A stretch of 64,000 nt of DNA. Source: Bos javanicus. Lineage: Eukaryota; Chordata; Mammalia; Artiodactyla; Bovidae. The notes under the pieces are model-generated. The model was given only the letters and a program-made list of their open reading frames with translations. It ran no database searches and had not been told where the DNA came from. Positions 24,627-37,725 of this stretch are shown piece after piece. The stretch spans positions 52,774,829 through 52,838,828 of the forward strand of contig NC_083880.1 in assembly GCF_032452875.1 (NCBI RefSeq), written 5' to 3'. Numbering within the stretch: position 1 is the first letter of the stretch; every line of letters begins with the position of its first letter. Position numbers and translations under genes: made by a program.

Positions 24627-24756
24627 CTGCTGCTGCTAAGTCGCTTCAGTCATGTCCAACTCCTAGCTACACCATGGACTGCAGCCCACCAGGTTCCTCT
24701 GTCCATGGGATTTTCCAGGCAAGACTACTGGAGTGGGTTGCCATTGCCTTCTCCAA
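24627..24756 (-). mobile_element. Bov-A2 monomer with target-site duplication
   Basis: (CTG)n start and the Bov-A monomer. Flanked by ctgacttctatag (24614-24626) and ctgatttctatag (24757-24769), one mismatch. Confidence 0.9.
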
Positions 24757-26154
24757 CTGATTTCTATAGACTGATTTTCTATCCTATAATTTTACTAATA
24801 GTTCTTTTGATAGAATCTTTAAGGTTTCCTATAATATATAAAGTATCATACCATCTGCAAATAGTGACACCTTTACTCCTTTCTTTCCAATTTAGTTGTA
24901 TTTTATTTCCTTTTCTTGCCTAATTGGTATCATTAGGATATCCAACAAAATGTTGAGTAAAAGTGATGAGAATGACATTCCCATCTCATTACTGATCTTG
25001 GAGGAAAAGGTTCCAGCTTTTTACCATTATGATGTTAGCTGTGGATTTGTCATATATAGCCTTTATTATGTTGAAATATGTTCCTTTGACTCCCACTGTG
25101 TTGAAAGTTTTTCTATAAATGGATGTCAAATTTTGTTAAATGCCTTTCCTGCATCTGTTGAGATGATCATATGCTTTTCATCCTTTATTTTGTTCATGTG
25201 GTGTATCACATTGATTGATTTGTGACTGTTGAACCATTCTTGTGTTCTTGCAATAAATCCCACTTAATCATGATATATGATGCTTTTAATGTATTGTTGA
25301 ATTGGTGTGCTAGTATTTTGTTGAGGACTCTTGCATCTATCTTCATGAAGAATATTGACTTGTAATTTTCTTTTTTTATGATACCCTTGTCTGGTTTAAA
25401 TAGCAGGGTAATGCTGACTTCATAAATTGAGTTTGGAAGTACTCACTGTTCTTCAATCTTTTGGTCAAATTTGAGGATAGGTATTAAATCTTTTTAAAAT
25501 ATTTGGTAGAATTCACCAGTGAAGCCATCTGGTCTGGAATTTTATTCATTGGGAGATTTTTTTTTATTACTAATTCAATCTTTGTACTAGTAATTAGCCT
25601 ATTAAGATTTTCTATTTCCTCATGACTCAGTCTTGGAAGAGTGAATGTGTCTATGAATTTATCCATTTCCCCTAGGTTGTCCAATTTGTTGGCATATCAT
25701 GTGGTAGTCTTTTATCTTTTCATATTTCTGTGGTATCAGTTATAAGGATTCCTCTTTCTTTTCTTATTTTGTTTATTTAGGACTTCTAGTTTTTCTTGGT
25801 TAGTCTAGGTAAAGATTTGTTAATTTTGCTTGTCTTTTCAAAGAACCAGCTCTTAGTTTCATTGATTTTTTTGTTTCTCTTCCATTTATTTCTACTCTTA
25901 TCTTTATGATTTCTTTTCTTCTCCTAAAGTTGGACTTCATTTGTTCTTCTTTTTTTAGTTCCTTTAGGTGTGAAGTTAGATTGTTTAATTGAGATTTTTC
26001 TTATTTCTTGCAGTAGACCCGTATTGCTATCAACTTCTCTCTCAGAACTTCTTCTGTATCTCATAGATTTTGGTATGTCACATTTATGTTTTCATTTCAC
26101 AAATGAAATTTTTTTATTTCCTCTTTGATTTCTTTGATGACCCATTGGTTGTTT

Positions 26155-26370
26155 CTGTGTGCATGCTTAGTCACTCAATTGTATCCAACTCTTTGTGACC
26201 CTTTGGGCTGTAGCTCACCAGGCTCCTCTCTCCATGGGATTTTCCAGGCAGGAATACTGGAGCTGGTTGCCATTTCCTCCTCCAGGGAATCTCCCCAACC
26301 CAGGGATCAAACCCACTTCCCCTGTGTCTCCTCCTGCATTGCAGGCAGATTCTTTACCCACTGAGGCATA
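26155..26370 (-). mobile_element. Bov-tA SINE
   Basis: Reverse copy from gtgtgcatgcttagtcactc to ttctttacccactgaggc, with B-box complement gggatcaaaccc. Confidence 0.87.
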
Positions 26371-26890
26371 GCATGCCTTAATCTCCACATTTCTAGGATT
26401 CTTCCAGTTTTCTTTTTGTAGTTGATTTCCTGTTTCATACCATTGCGATTAGAGAAAATGCTTGATAGAATTTCAGTCTTCTTGACTTTCTTGAGACTTG
26501 TTTTGTGACCTAACATGTGATCTATCCTGAAGAATGTTCCTTGTGACTTCAGAAGAATGTGTATTTTGCTGCTTTTGGATGGAGTGCTCTATGTATATAT
26601 CTACTAACTCAACTGTTGCAATGTGTCATTTAAGGTCAATGTTTCCTTGTTTATTTTCTGTCTGATCTATCTGTTGATGTATGTGGGATGTTAAAGTCCT
26701 CTACTATTATTGTATTGCTGTCAACTTTTCCCTTTAGGTCTGTTAACATTTGCTTTACATATTTTGGTGCTGTTTTGATGGGTGCATATATGTTTATAAA
26801 TATTATATATTTTTTCTGGATTGATCGTTTATCATTATGTAATTCCCATCTTTGCATTTTATTATAGTCTTTGTTTTTAAGACTTAAAAT

Positions 26891-27214
26891 TTTTTAAAAT
26901 TTATTTTTATTTATATATTTTTGGCTGCACTGGGTCCTTATTGCTGTGCACAGATTTCTCCAGTTGTGGTGAGTGGGGGCTTCTCATCATGGGGGCTTCT
27001 CTTGTTGTGTAACATGGGCTCTAGGTGCTCGGGCTTCAGTAGCTGTGACACAGGGCTCAGTAGTTGTGGCTCATGGGCTCTAGAGTTCGGGCTTAGTAGT
27101 GGTGCGCAGGCTTAGTTGCCCTGCGGCATATGGAATCTTTCTGGAGCAGGGATCAAATCCGTTTGCTGTGCATTGACAAGTGGATTCTTAACCACTGGGC
27201 CACCAAGTAAGTTC
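26891..27214 (-). mobile_element. CHR-type SINE
   Basis: ttttggctgcactgggtcc, repeated tagttgtggctc-type blocks, and the head complement ttaaccactgggccaccaag. The flanks gtttttaagactt and gttttaagactt look like its target-site duplication. Confidence 0.85.
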
Positions 27215-27644
27215 TGTTTTAAGACTTTTAAAATCTGATATAGCTATACTAGCTTTCTTTTCATTTTCATGGAGTTTCTTTTTCTATCTTTAACTTTTAG
27301 CCTGTGTGTATACTTACTCCTGAAGTTAGTCTCTTGTAGGCAGCATATAAATGGGTCTTGTTATTTAATTCACTTACCTATTTTATATCTTTTGATTGGC
27401 ACATTTAGTCCATTTACATTTAAAATTATTATCAATAAGCATGCATTTATTGCAATTGCAATTTTGTTAATTGCTTTCTGCTTTTTTTTCATAATTCTTC
27501 TCTGTTCCTTTCTTCTTCTCATTCTATCTTCCCTTATGGTTTGATGCCTTTCTTTAGTGTTAAGTTTAGATGCTTTTCTCTATTTCTTTTCTATATTTCA
27601 TTTTGTAACTACTGTGAGATTCATATATAAAACTCTGTATGTAT

Positions 27645-28022
27645 GATGCTTTTGAATTGTGGTGCTGGAGAAGACTCTTGGAGGATTCTGCAGAGTCCCT
27701 TAGACTGCAAGGATATCAAACCAGCCAATCCTAAAGGAAATCAACCCTGAATATTCATTGGAAGGACTGACGCTGAAGCTCCAATACTTTGGCCACAAAG
27801 TATTGAAGAGCCGACTCATTGGAAAAGACCCTGATGCTAGGAAAGATTGAGGGCATAAGGAGAACGGGGTGACAGAGGATGAGATGGTTGGAAGGCATCA
27901 CTGACTCAATGGACATGAGTTTGAGCAAACTCGAGAAGATAGTAGAGGACAGGGAAGGCTGGCTTGCTGTAGTCCATGGGATCACAAAGAGTTGGACATG
28001 ACTTAGCAACTGAACAAAAAAA
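27645..28022 (+). mobile_element. 5'-truncated BovB 3' end
   Basis: gatgcttttgaattgtggtg through gttggacatgacttagcaac and an A-rich end, matching the BovB 3' region. It carries a short internal duplication (agtattgaag). Confidence 0.85.
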
Positions 28023-28084
28023 AATGTTTATAACAATCTGTTTAAGTTGATAGCAGCTTAAATTTAAACAGATTTTTACTCCCT

Positions 28085-28262
28085 CCCACTGAGCGACTTC
28101 CCTTTCACTTTTCACTTTGATGCATTGGAAAAGGAAATGGCGACCCACTCCAGTGTTCTTGCCCGGAGAATCCCAGGGATGGGGGAATCTGGTGGGCTTC
28201 TGTCTATGGGGTCGAACAGAGTCGGACACTACTGAAGTGACTTAGCAGCAGCAGCAGCATGG
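28085..28262 (+). mobile_element. Bov-A2 SINE, 5'-truncated
   Basis: Linker gagcgacttccctttcac, one full monomer, and a CAG tail at 28246-28260. Confidence 0.88.
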
Positions 28263-29700
28263 TGTTTTATATTTTTGATGTCTCATTTTCCATTGCTTTA
28301 TTTGTGTATCCCTTAATTAATTATTGTCGTTTTAGTTAATTTTTACTATTTTTGTCTTTCAACCTTTGTATTTGCATTATAAATAATTGATTCACTATCT
28401 TTACTATATATTTATCCTTTTCAGTGAATTTTTGCTTTTGTATGTTTTCTTGTGGTTAATTAGTGCCATTTCTCTTCAGCTCAAAGCAATCTCTTTAACC
28501 TTTCTTGAAAGGCTGATTTAGTGGTGATGAACTTCAGCTTCTTATTTGGAAAGCTCTTGATCTCTCCTGATCTGCTGATAGCATTATGAGGTTTCCCTTG
28601 TATATAAGAAGTTGTTTTTCTCTTGCTGCTTTTAAGATCTTCTCTTTAACTTTTACCATTTTAATATAATGTGGATTTCTTTGGGTTTATTTTATTTGAA
28701 ACTCTTTCTGCTTCCCCACATTAGGAAAGTTTTCAGCCATTATCTCTTCAAATTTGTTTTCTGGTCCTTCTCTCTCTCTTCTTTGTCTGGGACCCCCCAT
28801 AATGCAAATGTTATTCTCCTTGGTGTTGTCCCAGAAGTCCCTTAAGAAATCTTCACTTTTTAAAATTCTGTTTTTATTTTTGCTGCTCTAGCTGCTTGCT
28901 TTTCATTGTCTTCCAGTGGGGCCCAGAAACACAAGCCCTCCTGTCCACCAACACCCAATGTTCAAGTAGTGTCCCTTGTATGGGGTGCATGCACCTCTAG
29001 ATCTAGTGGGGTGAGGCGGCTGTGGATGAGAGCCAAGATGGGGCAAGCCCGTCTGCTGGATCTGGTGGTGCAGGGGCTGTGCTGAACAGGTGCTGGACTG
29101 GGGTGAGGTCACACTCTGAGTCTGGTGGGATGGGGTCTGTGGTGGGTGAGCACCAGGCTGGGTAAGCAGTGCTAGTATAAGACTGAGTGCCGAAAATGAT
29201 GCCTGCTAGCACCAGGCTAACAAGGCAGAAGTTGAGTTAGAAAACCGGCACTTGCCAGCTCCTCTGTCCCTGGAGAGACCTCCAAAAGACCTCCACCCTC
29301 CAGTATGCATCCTAAGATGAGTTGCAAATCTCCCTCGCACATGGCACAGGTGCAGCGCAAGCTACTGCTTCTGTGTCAGGACTTGGAGAGAGTGAGTCTG
29401 TGTGTAAGCAAGAGAGGAGGCTCAGTTTCCTCCAGTTCTCCTGGGAGTAAGCCCTGCTGGACTTCAGAGCCTGTCATTCCAGGGGCTCACCTTTCTGGGT
29501 CAGGTCTCACAGGCTAGGGGCCCCCGTGTGGGGCTGAACCACTCACTTCTTAGGGAAGAGCTCTGTGTTGGCAGCATCCCTCCTGCTGTGGGTCACTGTA
29601 CTGGGGCGTGGGGGGGAGTCCTAGGAAGGTGGCACCTCTGCCTCTCTTATCCATCTTGATGTGCACTTACCCTCCTCTTTTGTCTTTTGTTGTGGAATAG

Positions 29701-30360
29701 CTGTTTTGCCAATCTTCGGAAGTAGCCTATTACTCCCCAGGACAACACCTGTGTTTTTGCTTCATTCCACTTATAACAAACTGTCATTATTTTATTTGCT
29801 TGTTTACCTGCTTCTGTCTGATTCCCCATTATGATGTAAACTTCATGAGGCTATGGATCATTGTGTTCTCATGCGTGCAGTGTAGGGCCTGACAGTAAGT
29901 GTTTAAGATGGTTGTGACTGAATAAATGCATAGATGACTGAGGGATGCATGGGTGGTTAAAGAGGCTTGTTTTGGGACAGAGCTGACCTGGGAGGCACCT
30001 GACAGGCAGATAAGCCTTAAGTCACATTCCTTCCTCCAGAGTCACCTCAAGTCTCCCAGTTCTCTTCCTCCACGATGAGCAAGCATATCATTTCTACAAG
30101 ACAGCATCATACAGAGAGAAACTTATTCTTAAGCAGAACCGCAAGGGTTGTTCCTGTCCTTCACTGGGAGTGTTCCTGCTTTCCCAATAAACAGCCAAGC
30201 ACAACGTGGAACAATAACAAGATACTATTTAGATAAAAGGTTATAATTGGCTTTAATGTTTTTGCATAATACCTACTTAGACATTGATAACCCTGTAAAT
30301 GATAGGGACACATTAATGACACTGGAAAATTATTCACCAGACTGACATGCACTGAAGCTG
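29701..30360. other. Mostly unique sequence with an L2-like tail
   Basis: About 29760-29950 looks like an L2 3' end (cttcatgaggctatggatc, actgaataaatgc). The rest is unrecognised. Confidence 0.45.
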
Positions 30361-30890
30361 GTGACAGTTACTATAAATGCATAACACATTACCTCCGAAC
30401 TTTGTGGGGTAAAATGTTCATGTATTGTTCTCATGAGTGAAGATTTCAGACAGGGCAAGGTGGGGATGGCTTGCCTGTGTTCCATGAAGTTCAGAGCATT
30501 GGCTTGAGGACTTGAGGCCTGAGGGTAACTCTGTCTGGGGCTGTAGCTACTGGAGGTTCACTTACTTGCGTGGTTGGCAGTTGATTCTGGCTGGTGAACC
30601 TTAGCTGGTTCACGCCTACATGAGGCCTCTCCATGTGCTTTGGGCTTCCTTACAACATAGAGGCTGGGTTCCAAAGATGAGTGCTGAGAGAGAGAGAGAA
30701 AGAGAGAGGAAGAGATAGAGCCAGGCAAGAGCCACATTGTCTTTTAAGCTTTAGAAGCCCCATAATGCTACCTCTGCTGTATTCTGTTCATCAAGGTGGT
30801 CTCAACGGACCACTCTGACAAGGGGAGAAATTAGATTCTACTTTTTGATTTAGTCTGCAAGAACACGTGAAACTATACTTGTGATCTGGT
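30361..30890. repeat. Unassigned ancient repeat with (GA)n tract
   Basis: The stretch acatgaggcctctccatgtg, tgggcttccttacaacatag and the purine tract at 30686-30720 recall an ancient mammalian interspersed repeat whose family I cannot name. Confidence 0.4.
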
Positions 30891-31049
30891 TTGGAAAATA
30901 TTATCTGCCGTACTGTTGCTCCCCAGCTCTGCCCTGCCAAGTTGAAATGAACTGGCCAGTCAGAGTCAGGCTTTTCCGAGTCTTCATCTACTTGCCTCTC
31001 CAGCCTCACATCTGTCGAGTTTAGCAACACATCTTCCCTTCTCATGTCT

Positions 31050-31260
31050 CCCTATGCCAAGGTCCAAGGCCTCCTGCCTAAATATGACGAAGTCCCAACA
31101 TCTTTCAAGGTCAACTCATCTAAGAAGTCCTTCTTGATTGCTCCAGTCTCCCATCTGCACCTCAAGTCTTTTCTCTCTGAAACCTGCTCTTCCTTCCAGG
31201 ACTGCTCTGGAACTCTGAACACCTGGGACATCAATCACGGAAGATGCTTCCTGTGCTTAG
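31050..31260 (+). repeat. L2-like fragment
   Basis: tctaagaagtccttcttgat and nearby sequence follow the L2 pattern. Confidence 0.5.
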
Positions 31261-31372
31261 GCCAGGGTCCCAGCACAGTGGATAGGGAGCTAGACACAGA
31301 GAGATCGCCAGAGTGAGCCTAGAGGGAGAGATAAAGAGCTTCTATTTTACAGTCCCTCACAGCTCACCTGGT

Positions 31373-31555
31373 GGTTGTTCAGTCACTCAGTTGTGTCCGA
31401 CTCTTTGCGACCCGATGGACTGCAGCATGCCAGGCTTCTCTGTCCTTCACCATCTCCCAGAGTTTGCTCAAACTCATGCCCATTGAGTCGATGATGCGAC
31501 CCAGTGATCTTGTCCTCTGTCATCCCCTTCTCCTCCTGGCGTCAATCTTTCCCAG
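31373..31555 (-). mobile_element. BovB 3' end fragment
   Basis: gttgttcagtcactcagttg through ctgtcatccccttctcctcc, the reverse BovB terminus. Confidence 0.85.
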
Positions 31556-31689
31556 GAAGAGCAAAAGAGCTTGCTCCATAAGACCTGGAATCACTGAAAT
31601 GCTCAGGCTAATAGGTGTTGGTGTCAGTTACATGCCTCCTTTCTTCATATCCCACATCTAATCCTTTGGGATGTCTTATGGGTTCTGTT

Positions 31690-32395
31690 TTCTTCACTAC
31701 TTCTCAGTCAAGGCATTGCTACCACCCTGGTCTGAGCTACCATCACCTCTCACCTGGGTGGTTACAGTAACCTGATTACTGGACTCCCTGCATCAGCCAG
31801 AAGATTTCTTTTGAAACACAAGTTAGATCCTGACACTTCCCTGCTCAAACCCCCTCTGGACCCCCCCATCTCACTTAAGATAGAAGCCAAAATGCCACGG
31901 TGGTCTCAAAGACCCTGTGGGATCTGTGCCCCCCACCCCACCTCTCTTTCTTCATTCTGATTACTCTCACCCCCACTTCTCCCCTACCAGAGCATTGCTT
32001 CCTTTGTTCTGATTACATACCAGGGATACTCCCATCTCAGGGCTTTGGCCTGCTGTTCCTGGAACTCACCCTTTTAGATCTTTACATGGCATTCCTTCAC
32101 AGTCAATTTTAGGTTTCAATCTAAACATCATCTGTCAGAGGGTTGCCCTGCCCAGTCCCTCCCCAACCCATACCCCTATCCTGACTTTTATTAATTAGTG
32201 TACTAATAGTTACTTAAAGATATTTTTATTTATTGGACTGTGCATTTTATTATCTCCCCACATCTACTCCCATACCTCTGTCTCCCCATGACAACGAACT
32301 TCCAGAAAACACAGATGATCATCTGTGCTGAGTCCCTAGAGCCTGATCACAGTAGGGGTTCATGAATCATCTATGATTCAATAAAATCTTGGAAT
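31690..32395 (+). repeat. L2 LINE fragment
   Basis: Long L2-like run: acctgattactggactccct, gacacttccctgctcaaacc, ctcagggctttggcctgctg, then the 3' end near caataaaatc. Small gaps relative to the consensus. Confidence 0.7.
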
Positions 32396-32807
32396 TTAAT
32401 GGCTTGGTGACCTGGGAGTTTGCTCACATCAGGTGACTTGGATTGCCCATGTCATAAACAAAAATGCCAAAATCTTGTAGAGTTATGCCCCTGGTCTCCA
32501 CAGGGGTATCAAGATTAAACAGAAGGTGGGACTTTCAGTCTGAAGTGTGGACCATCAGATGATTTTACAAAAGCCTGTAATTCTCACCACAGCACAGTAG
32601 GAGACCTCAACTTCCCTCAAGAGCCCAGAAATTGGGAGGTGCACCACCACTGACAACTTGTGTGTTTTCTGGAAAAAAAGAGTAGATGAGTGGGGAAGAG
32701 AACTGTTTTCCCACTCTCTTATTTGATTAAGCATTTAAGGAATTTTTATACTGTGACTATATCTGTATGAAATATTTTAATAAATGTATCTGTATATGTT
32801 AAACATA

Positions 32808-33055
32808 TAAAGCTTCCAATACTTTGGCCACCTGATGCAAAGAGCTGACTCATTAGAAAAGACCAGGAAGCTGGGAAAGGTTGAAGGCAGGAGGAGAAGG
32901 GGATGACAGAGGACAAGATCACTGGATGGCATCACTGACTCAATGGACATGAGTTTGAGCAAGCTTTGGGAGATGGTGAAGGACAGGAAAGCTTGGCATG
33001 CTGCATCCATGGGGTTGCAAAGAGTCAGACATTACTGAGCAATTGAACACCCCAC
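32808..33055 (+). mobile_element. 5'-truncated BovB 3' end
   Basis: ccaatactttggccacctga through gcaaagagtcagacattact and gagcaattgaac, the forward BovB terminus. Confidence 0.87.
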
Positions 33056-33956
33056 CAACAATTTACTACAGGTTGGCCATCAAGTTAAGAGACATAAGCA
33101 ATATTACTTAATTTCATTCCAGATTGAACGCCCTTGGTTGCATCTCCTGAAGCATGCTAAAGTTGTGGGTTTATTCAGCAAAAGTTGGAGACACAGTTCA
33201 CCTGGGAAAGCATGCAGGACTCCTGGAATTTCTGTGTTAATGCTTTAATTTCATTGCTGTTTTGCAGAAGACAAATTATGGTGTACAATAATTCATACAT
33301 GTTGAACTTATGCAATGTCACTGAATAGATCGTATATTATAACGTGATATCAATAAATCATTTTTATACACATTTGCCTATGTTTCTACCTTGCATAATG
33401 GCAACTATTGACAGATAAATGACTGCAATAAAGGTGATCATAAAGGTATGTGAAGGCTAGTATGAGAGCAGAGAATGGAGAGAACTTGCTAAACCTCTGT
33501 TTCTGCACTGGTATAAGGAGGGGGGTAAATAATGTCTGCCTATGAAAGCTGCAAGGAGGGGAAATGACATAATGGCAGGAGGACCCCCTACTTATGGGGT
33601 AGGTTCCAGGAGATGCTGGTTGAATTCAGCTGTTTGAGGTTTGCTTCTGAGGCAGATATGATCAAGGTTAGGAGGAGAAGTAGCCGGGAGCCAAAAGCAG
33701 GGCGGGTGAAGAGGCTGCTTCTGGGAAGAGGGACTCTTAGCTCCCCTGCTAATGACATGTATTCAATGTGGAAAGACAGAGCCTGGAATCAAGTCATTGC
33801 AGGAAAGTAGCCTGGGAGGAGGCATCCCAGGATGCCTCTCCAGGGCTGGGTTCTATGGCAGAGGCACACTTCCTTGAGTTTCTCGTCTTTTACCTCCCTA
33901 TCTCTTTGTAAACCTGTGATGGCATTTATTACTGGATACCTTTTCAGAATTTGTGT
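33056..33956. other. Unique intergenic sequence
   Basis: No gene or repeat I can name. Confidence 0.5.
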
Positions 33957-34155
33957 AGGTAGTACAGCATAACACAGAGGTTAGGCACTAGAGCCAGTCC
34001 ACCTAGGCACTAGCACTGCCACTTACTAACTCTCCTGTGACCTAATTAAGTCTTGAAGTCTTGGTTCCCTTATTTGTAAAGTGAAGATTATTGTTACTCC
34101 TTTCCTCAAAGATTTGTTGGGAAGCTTAAATCAACAAACACCTATAAAATGCTTA
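33957..34155 (+). repeat. MIR SINE
   Basis: acagaggttaggcactagag, actgccacttactaactctc and ttgggaagcttaaatcaaca follow a nearly complete MIR. Confidence 0.75.
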
Positions 34156-34562
34156 GGATAGACTTCTAGCTTCCCTGTCTAGCATTTAAGAAGCTTGGAA
34201 GTCACCACTCTGTACTGTTAACAAGTAAAAATCTGAACAAACTGATAAAAAAAAAAAAACCCTCTTCTTAGATCCGTAAGAGATGTGAGGTCACAAGGCA
34301 AACTGCTGTCCCCTAAATTGGAGAGACTGGTGAATACAGAGAAATCCCATGAGCACAACCTCTACTGGAACCAGTGCCAGAGTAGGAAAATCTGAACCGA
34401 AGTGACTGTTTTGTTCTTTTTTTTTTTTTGCTTTGTTTATAAGATTTTAAAGGTAACTCATCCTAAATGAAGTCAGTTTTTACAGGATTAATCTAAAGTA
34501 AGTAGCTATTGAAGGAGGCTCAGTGTGGACAAGTCTGAAAGTTAAAAACTGCAGGGGACCAG

Positions 34563-35190
34563 AACTGAAAGAGACACGTGTACCCTAATGTTCATCACAG
34601 CACTGTTTACGATAGCCAGAAAACGGAAGCAATCCAGATGTCCATCGGCAGATGAGTGGATAAGAAAGCTGTGATACATATACACAACGGAATATTACTC
34701 AGCTATTAAAAAAAATGCCTTTTAATCAGTTCTAATGAGGTGGATGAAACTTGAGCCTATTATACAGAGTGAAGTAAGTCAGAAAGAAAAACACCAATAC
34801 AGTATATTAATGCATATATACGGAATTTAGAAAGATGATAACAATGACCCTATATGTGAGCAAAAGAGACACAGATGTAAAGAACAGTCTTTTGGATTCT
34901 GTGGGAGAAGGCAAGGGTGGGACGATTTGAGAGAATAGCTTTGAAACATGTATATTATCATATGTGAAATAGCTTGCCAGTCCAGGTTCGATGCATGAGA
35001 CAGGTGCTCAGGGCTGGTGCACTGGGATGACCCTGAGGGATGGGATGGGGAGGGAGGTGGGAGGGGGGTTCAGGATGGGGAGCACATGTACACCTATGGC
35101 TGATTCATGTCAATGTATGGCAAAAACCACTACAATATTGTAAAGTAATTAGCCTCCAATTAAAATAAATAAATTAAAAAAAAAAACCTC
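34563..35190 (+). mobile_element. 5'-truncated L1 3' end with probable target-site duplication
   Basis: End of ORF2 (accctaatgttcatcacagc, acggaatattactcagctat) through the G-rich 3' UTR (35040-35075) to cctccaattaaaataaat. Flanks caggggaccag (34552-34562) and cagggggacccag (35191-35203). Confidence 0.85.
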
Positions 35191-35394
35191 CAGGGGGACC
35201 CAGTCATAGAGGACCCCAACACTTCTGTGGGCTTTCCCTCCAGAAGCCTTACCAAATTTTCTTGGTGAAGATCAGAGAAAATTCCCCTAATGATTTTCTT
35301 GTTTTTATTATTATTAATTGATCTAAAAGATAGTAGTTTATTCAAAATAATAATGGCAACAATATATTTGACTGTGTATTTATATATCATGTAT

Positions 35395-35423
35395 GGTGTG
35401 TGTATATATATATATATATATAT
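35395..35423 (+). repeat. (TG)/(TA)n microsatellite
   Basis: gtgtgtgtatata followed by a run of TA units. Confidence 0.9.
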
Positions 35424-37349
35424 GCTTGCATAATAACAAAATGAAGGACAGCAGTGATATGAGGGACAGGAAGAAAGACTTTGGATTATTATTATAAGGT
35501 ACTTGCACTTAAAAAAAGAACAAAGGGTATGCTATGCCAGGAGATAAAATGGAATAATATAAAAGGATCAATTAAAAGCACAAGAAGCAGAAAAATAGTG
35601 AGAGAAAAAACTGGAAACTATGAACAAAGACAACAAATAGAAAACAGTAATAAATATGGTAGATAGTAACCCAATTATATCTAGTTAGTTTGAAAGTCAA
35701 TGATCTAAATACACCAATTAAGGCAGAAATTGTTAGAGTGGATTGAAAAACAAGATCCAAATATGCTTTGTCTAGAAGAAATCTACTTTAAATATAAAAA
35801 TGTATATAGATTAAAAATAAATGAATGGAGAGAGATACACCATATTAACACTAACTGAAAGAAACTGGGAGTAGCTATATTATTTTCAGGCAGAAGAGAT
35901 TTCAGAACAGGAAAATTATCAGAAATAATAGAGGGCATTATATAATGATAAAGGGGTCAGTTCTCCAAGGAAACATAACAGTCCTCAACACGTATGTGCC
36001 TGACAATGGAGCAACAAAATATGTGAAATAAAAATGGATAGAACATGAGGAGAAATAGATAAATCCACTATTATAGTTGGAGACATCAGCATGTCCTTAT
36101 CAGAAATGGGCAGATCCAGCAAGCAGAAAAGCATAAGGATTTTCAACAATGCCATCAATCAACTGGATATAATTGGCAACTATAGATTAATATACCTAAC
36201 AACAGACTACACGTTTTTCTCAAGCTCATATGAAATATTCACAAGATATAACATATTCTAGACCATAAGACAAGATAGACCATATTCTAGACCATAAAAC
36301 ACCTAACAATTAAAGGAATAGAGACTGTGCAATGCATGCTCTCAGACAACACTAGAATTAAATTAGAAACCAAAAACAGAAAGATAACTAGAAATCCCAA
36401 GATGCATGGAGATTAAACAACACAATTCTAAATACACGAGTCAAAGAGGAAATTTCAAGAGAAATTAAAAAAAAATTTTGAGCTAAATGAAAATGTAACT
36501 TAAAATTTGTAAGATGCAGCAAGCCAGTGCTTAGGTGGAAATTTACAGCACTGAATGCATATATTAGAAAAGGAAGATCTACAATCAATAATCAAAATTT
36601 CCACTTTATGAAACTAGAAAAAGAACAAATAAAATCAAAAGTAAACAAAATAAAGGAATAAAACTTAAAAATAAAGTAATTGAAAAATAAGAAATCAAGA
36701 GAGAAAGCCAACAAAACCAAAAACTGGCTCTTTGAAAAGATCAGTAAAATCAATAAGACTCTAGCCAGGCTAAATAAGAAGAAAGAGAGAAGACACAAAT
36801 TACTAATATCAACATGAAAGAGGGGACATCATTAAGTTCCATGAGCACTAAAAGGAAAATAGATAAATATTGTGAATAACTCTATGCCCATAAATTTTAT
36901 TAATATAATCTAGATGAAATGGACCAATTCCACAATCTGTCAAAATGTACAGAAGGATCTGAAAGGCTTACATGTATTAAATTTCTATCAAAGAAATTGA
37001 ATCAGTACAAAACAAAATGCACCAGTCCAGATGGGTTCACTGGTGAATTCTACCAAACATTTAAGGAAGAAATTATACCAATTCTCTACAACCTCTTTCA
37101 GAGAATAGAAGCAGAGAGCCTACTTCCTAACCCATTCAATGAGGCCAGACGAATACCAAAACCAGATAAAGACATTACAGGAAAAGAAAATTATAGACCA
37201 ATATCTCTAAGGAACACAGATGCAAAAATCCTTGACAAAATAATAGCAATATAAATCCCACATTGTGTAAAAATAATTATGTACCATAATCAAGTGGGAT
37301 TTATCCCAGGTTTGGAAGGTTGGTTCTACATTCAAAAATCAATTAATGT

Positions 37350-37725
37350 GGAAGGGATAAATTGGGAGATTGGGGTTGACATATACACACTATAGTATAT
37401 AAAATAGGTGACTAATAAGGACCTACTACATAATGCAGGAAACTCTACTCAGTACCCTGTAAGGACCTATATGGGAAAAGGATCTTAAAGAGTGGCCGTT
37501 TGACCCCTGTGTCAGGAATACCCCTTGGAGGAGAGAATGGAAACCCACTCCAGTATTCTTGCTTATAAAATCTCACGGACAGAGGAGTCTGGTGGGCTAC
37601 ATCCATGAGGTTGCAAAGAGTCGGACACAACTCAACACTATCTATATGTATAATTGATTCACTTTGCTGTGCAGCAGAAACCAACACAGCATTGTAAAGA
37701 AACTATAATCCAATAAAAATTAATT
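37350..37725 (+). mobile_element. L1 3' end nested in old L1 ORF2, itself holding a SINE
   Basis: acatatacacactatagtat through ctataatccaataaaaatta. Flanked by aaaaatcaattaatgt (37334-37349) and aaaaagcaattaatgt (37726-37741), a 16-bp duplication with one mismatch. A Bov-tA fragment lies inside at about 37505-37640. Confidence 0.88.
37505..37640 (+). mobile_element. Bov-tA SINE fragment
   Basis: ccttggaggagagaatggaa through gcaaagagtcggacacaact, 5'-truncated. Confidence 0.8.

Larger units (their letters stand above)
23590..29700 (-). mobile_element. Old L1, minus orientation, host to several SINEs and a BovB
   Basis: A reverse L1 lacking its 3' end. ORF2 pieces start near 23600 and run to about 27450. 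The 5' region includes the ttttcagccattatctcttc segment (28729) and a GC-richer 5' UTR from 28900 to about 29700. Nested elements: CHR at 24041-24313 and 26891-27214, Bov-A2 at 24627-24756 and about 28085-28262, Bov-tA at 26155-26370, BovB at 27645-28022. Heavily mutated, with no intact frame. Confidence 0.8.

Noticed and set aside
31044..31316. Candidate small gene, 90 codons
   Set aside because: The sequence follows an L2-like fragment; no other support.
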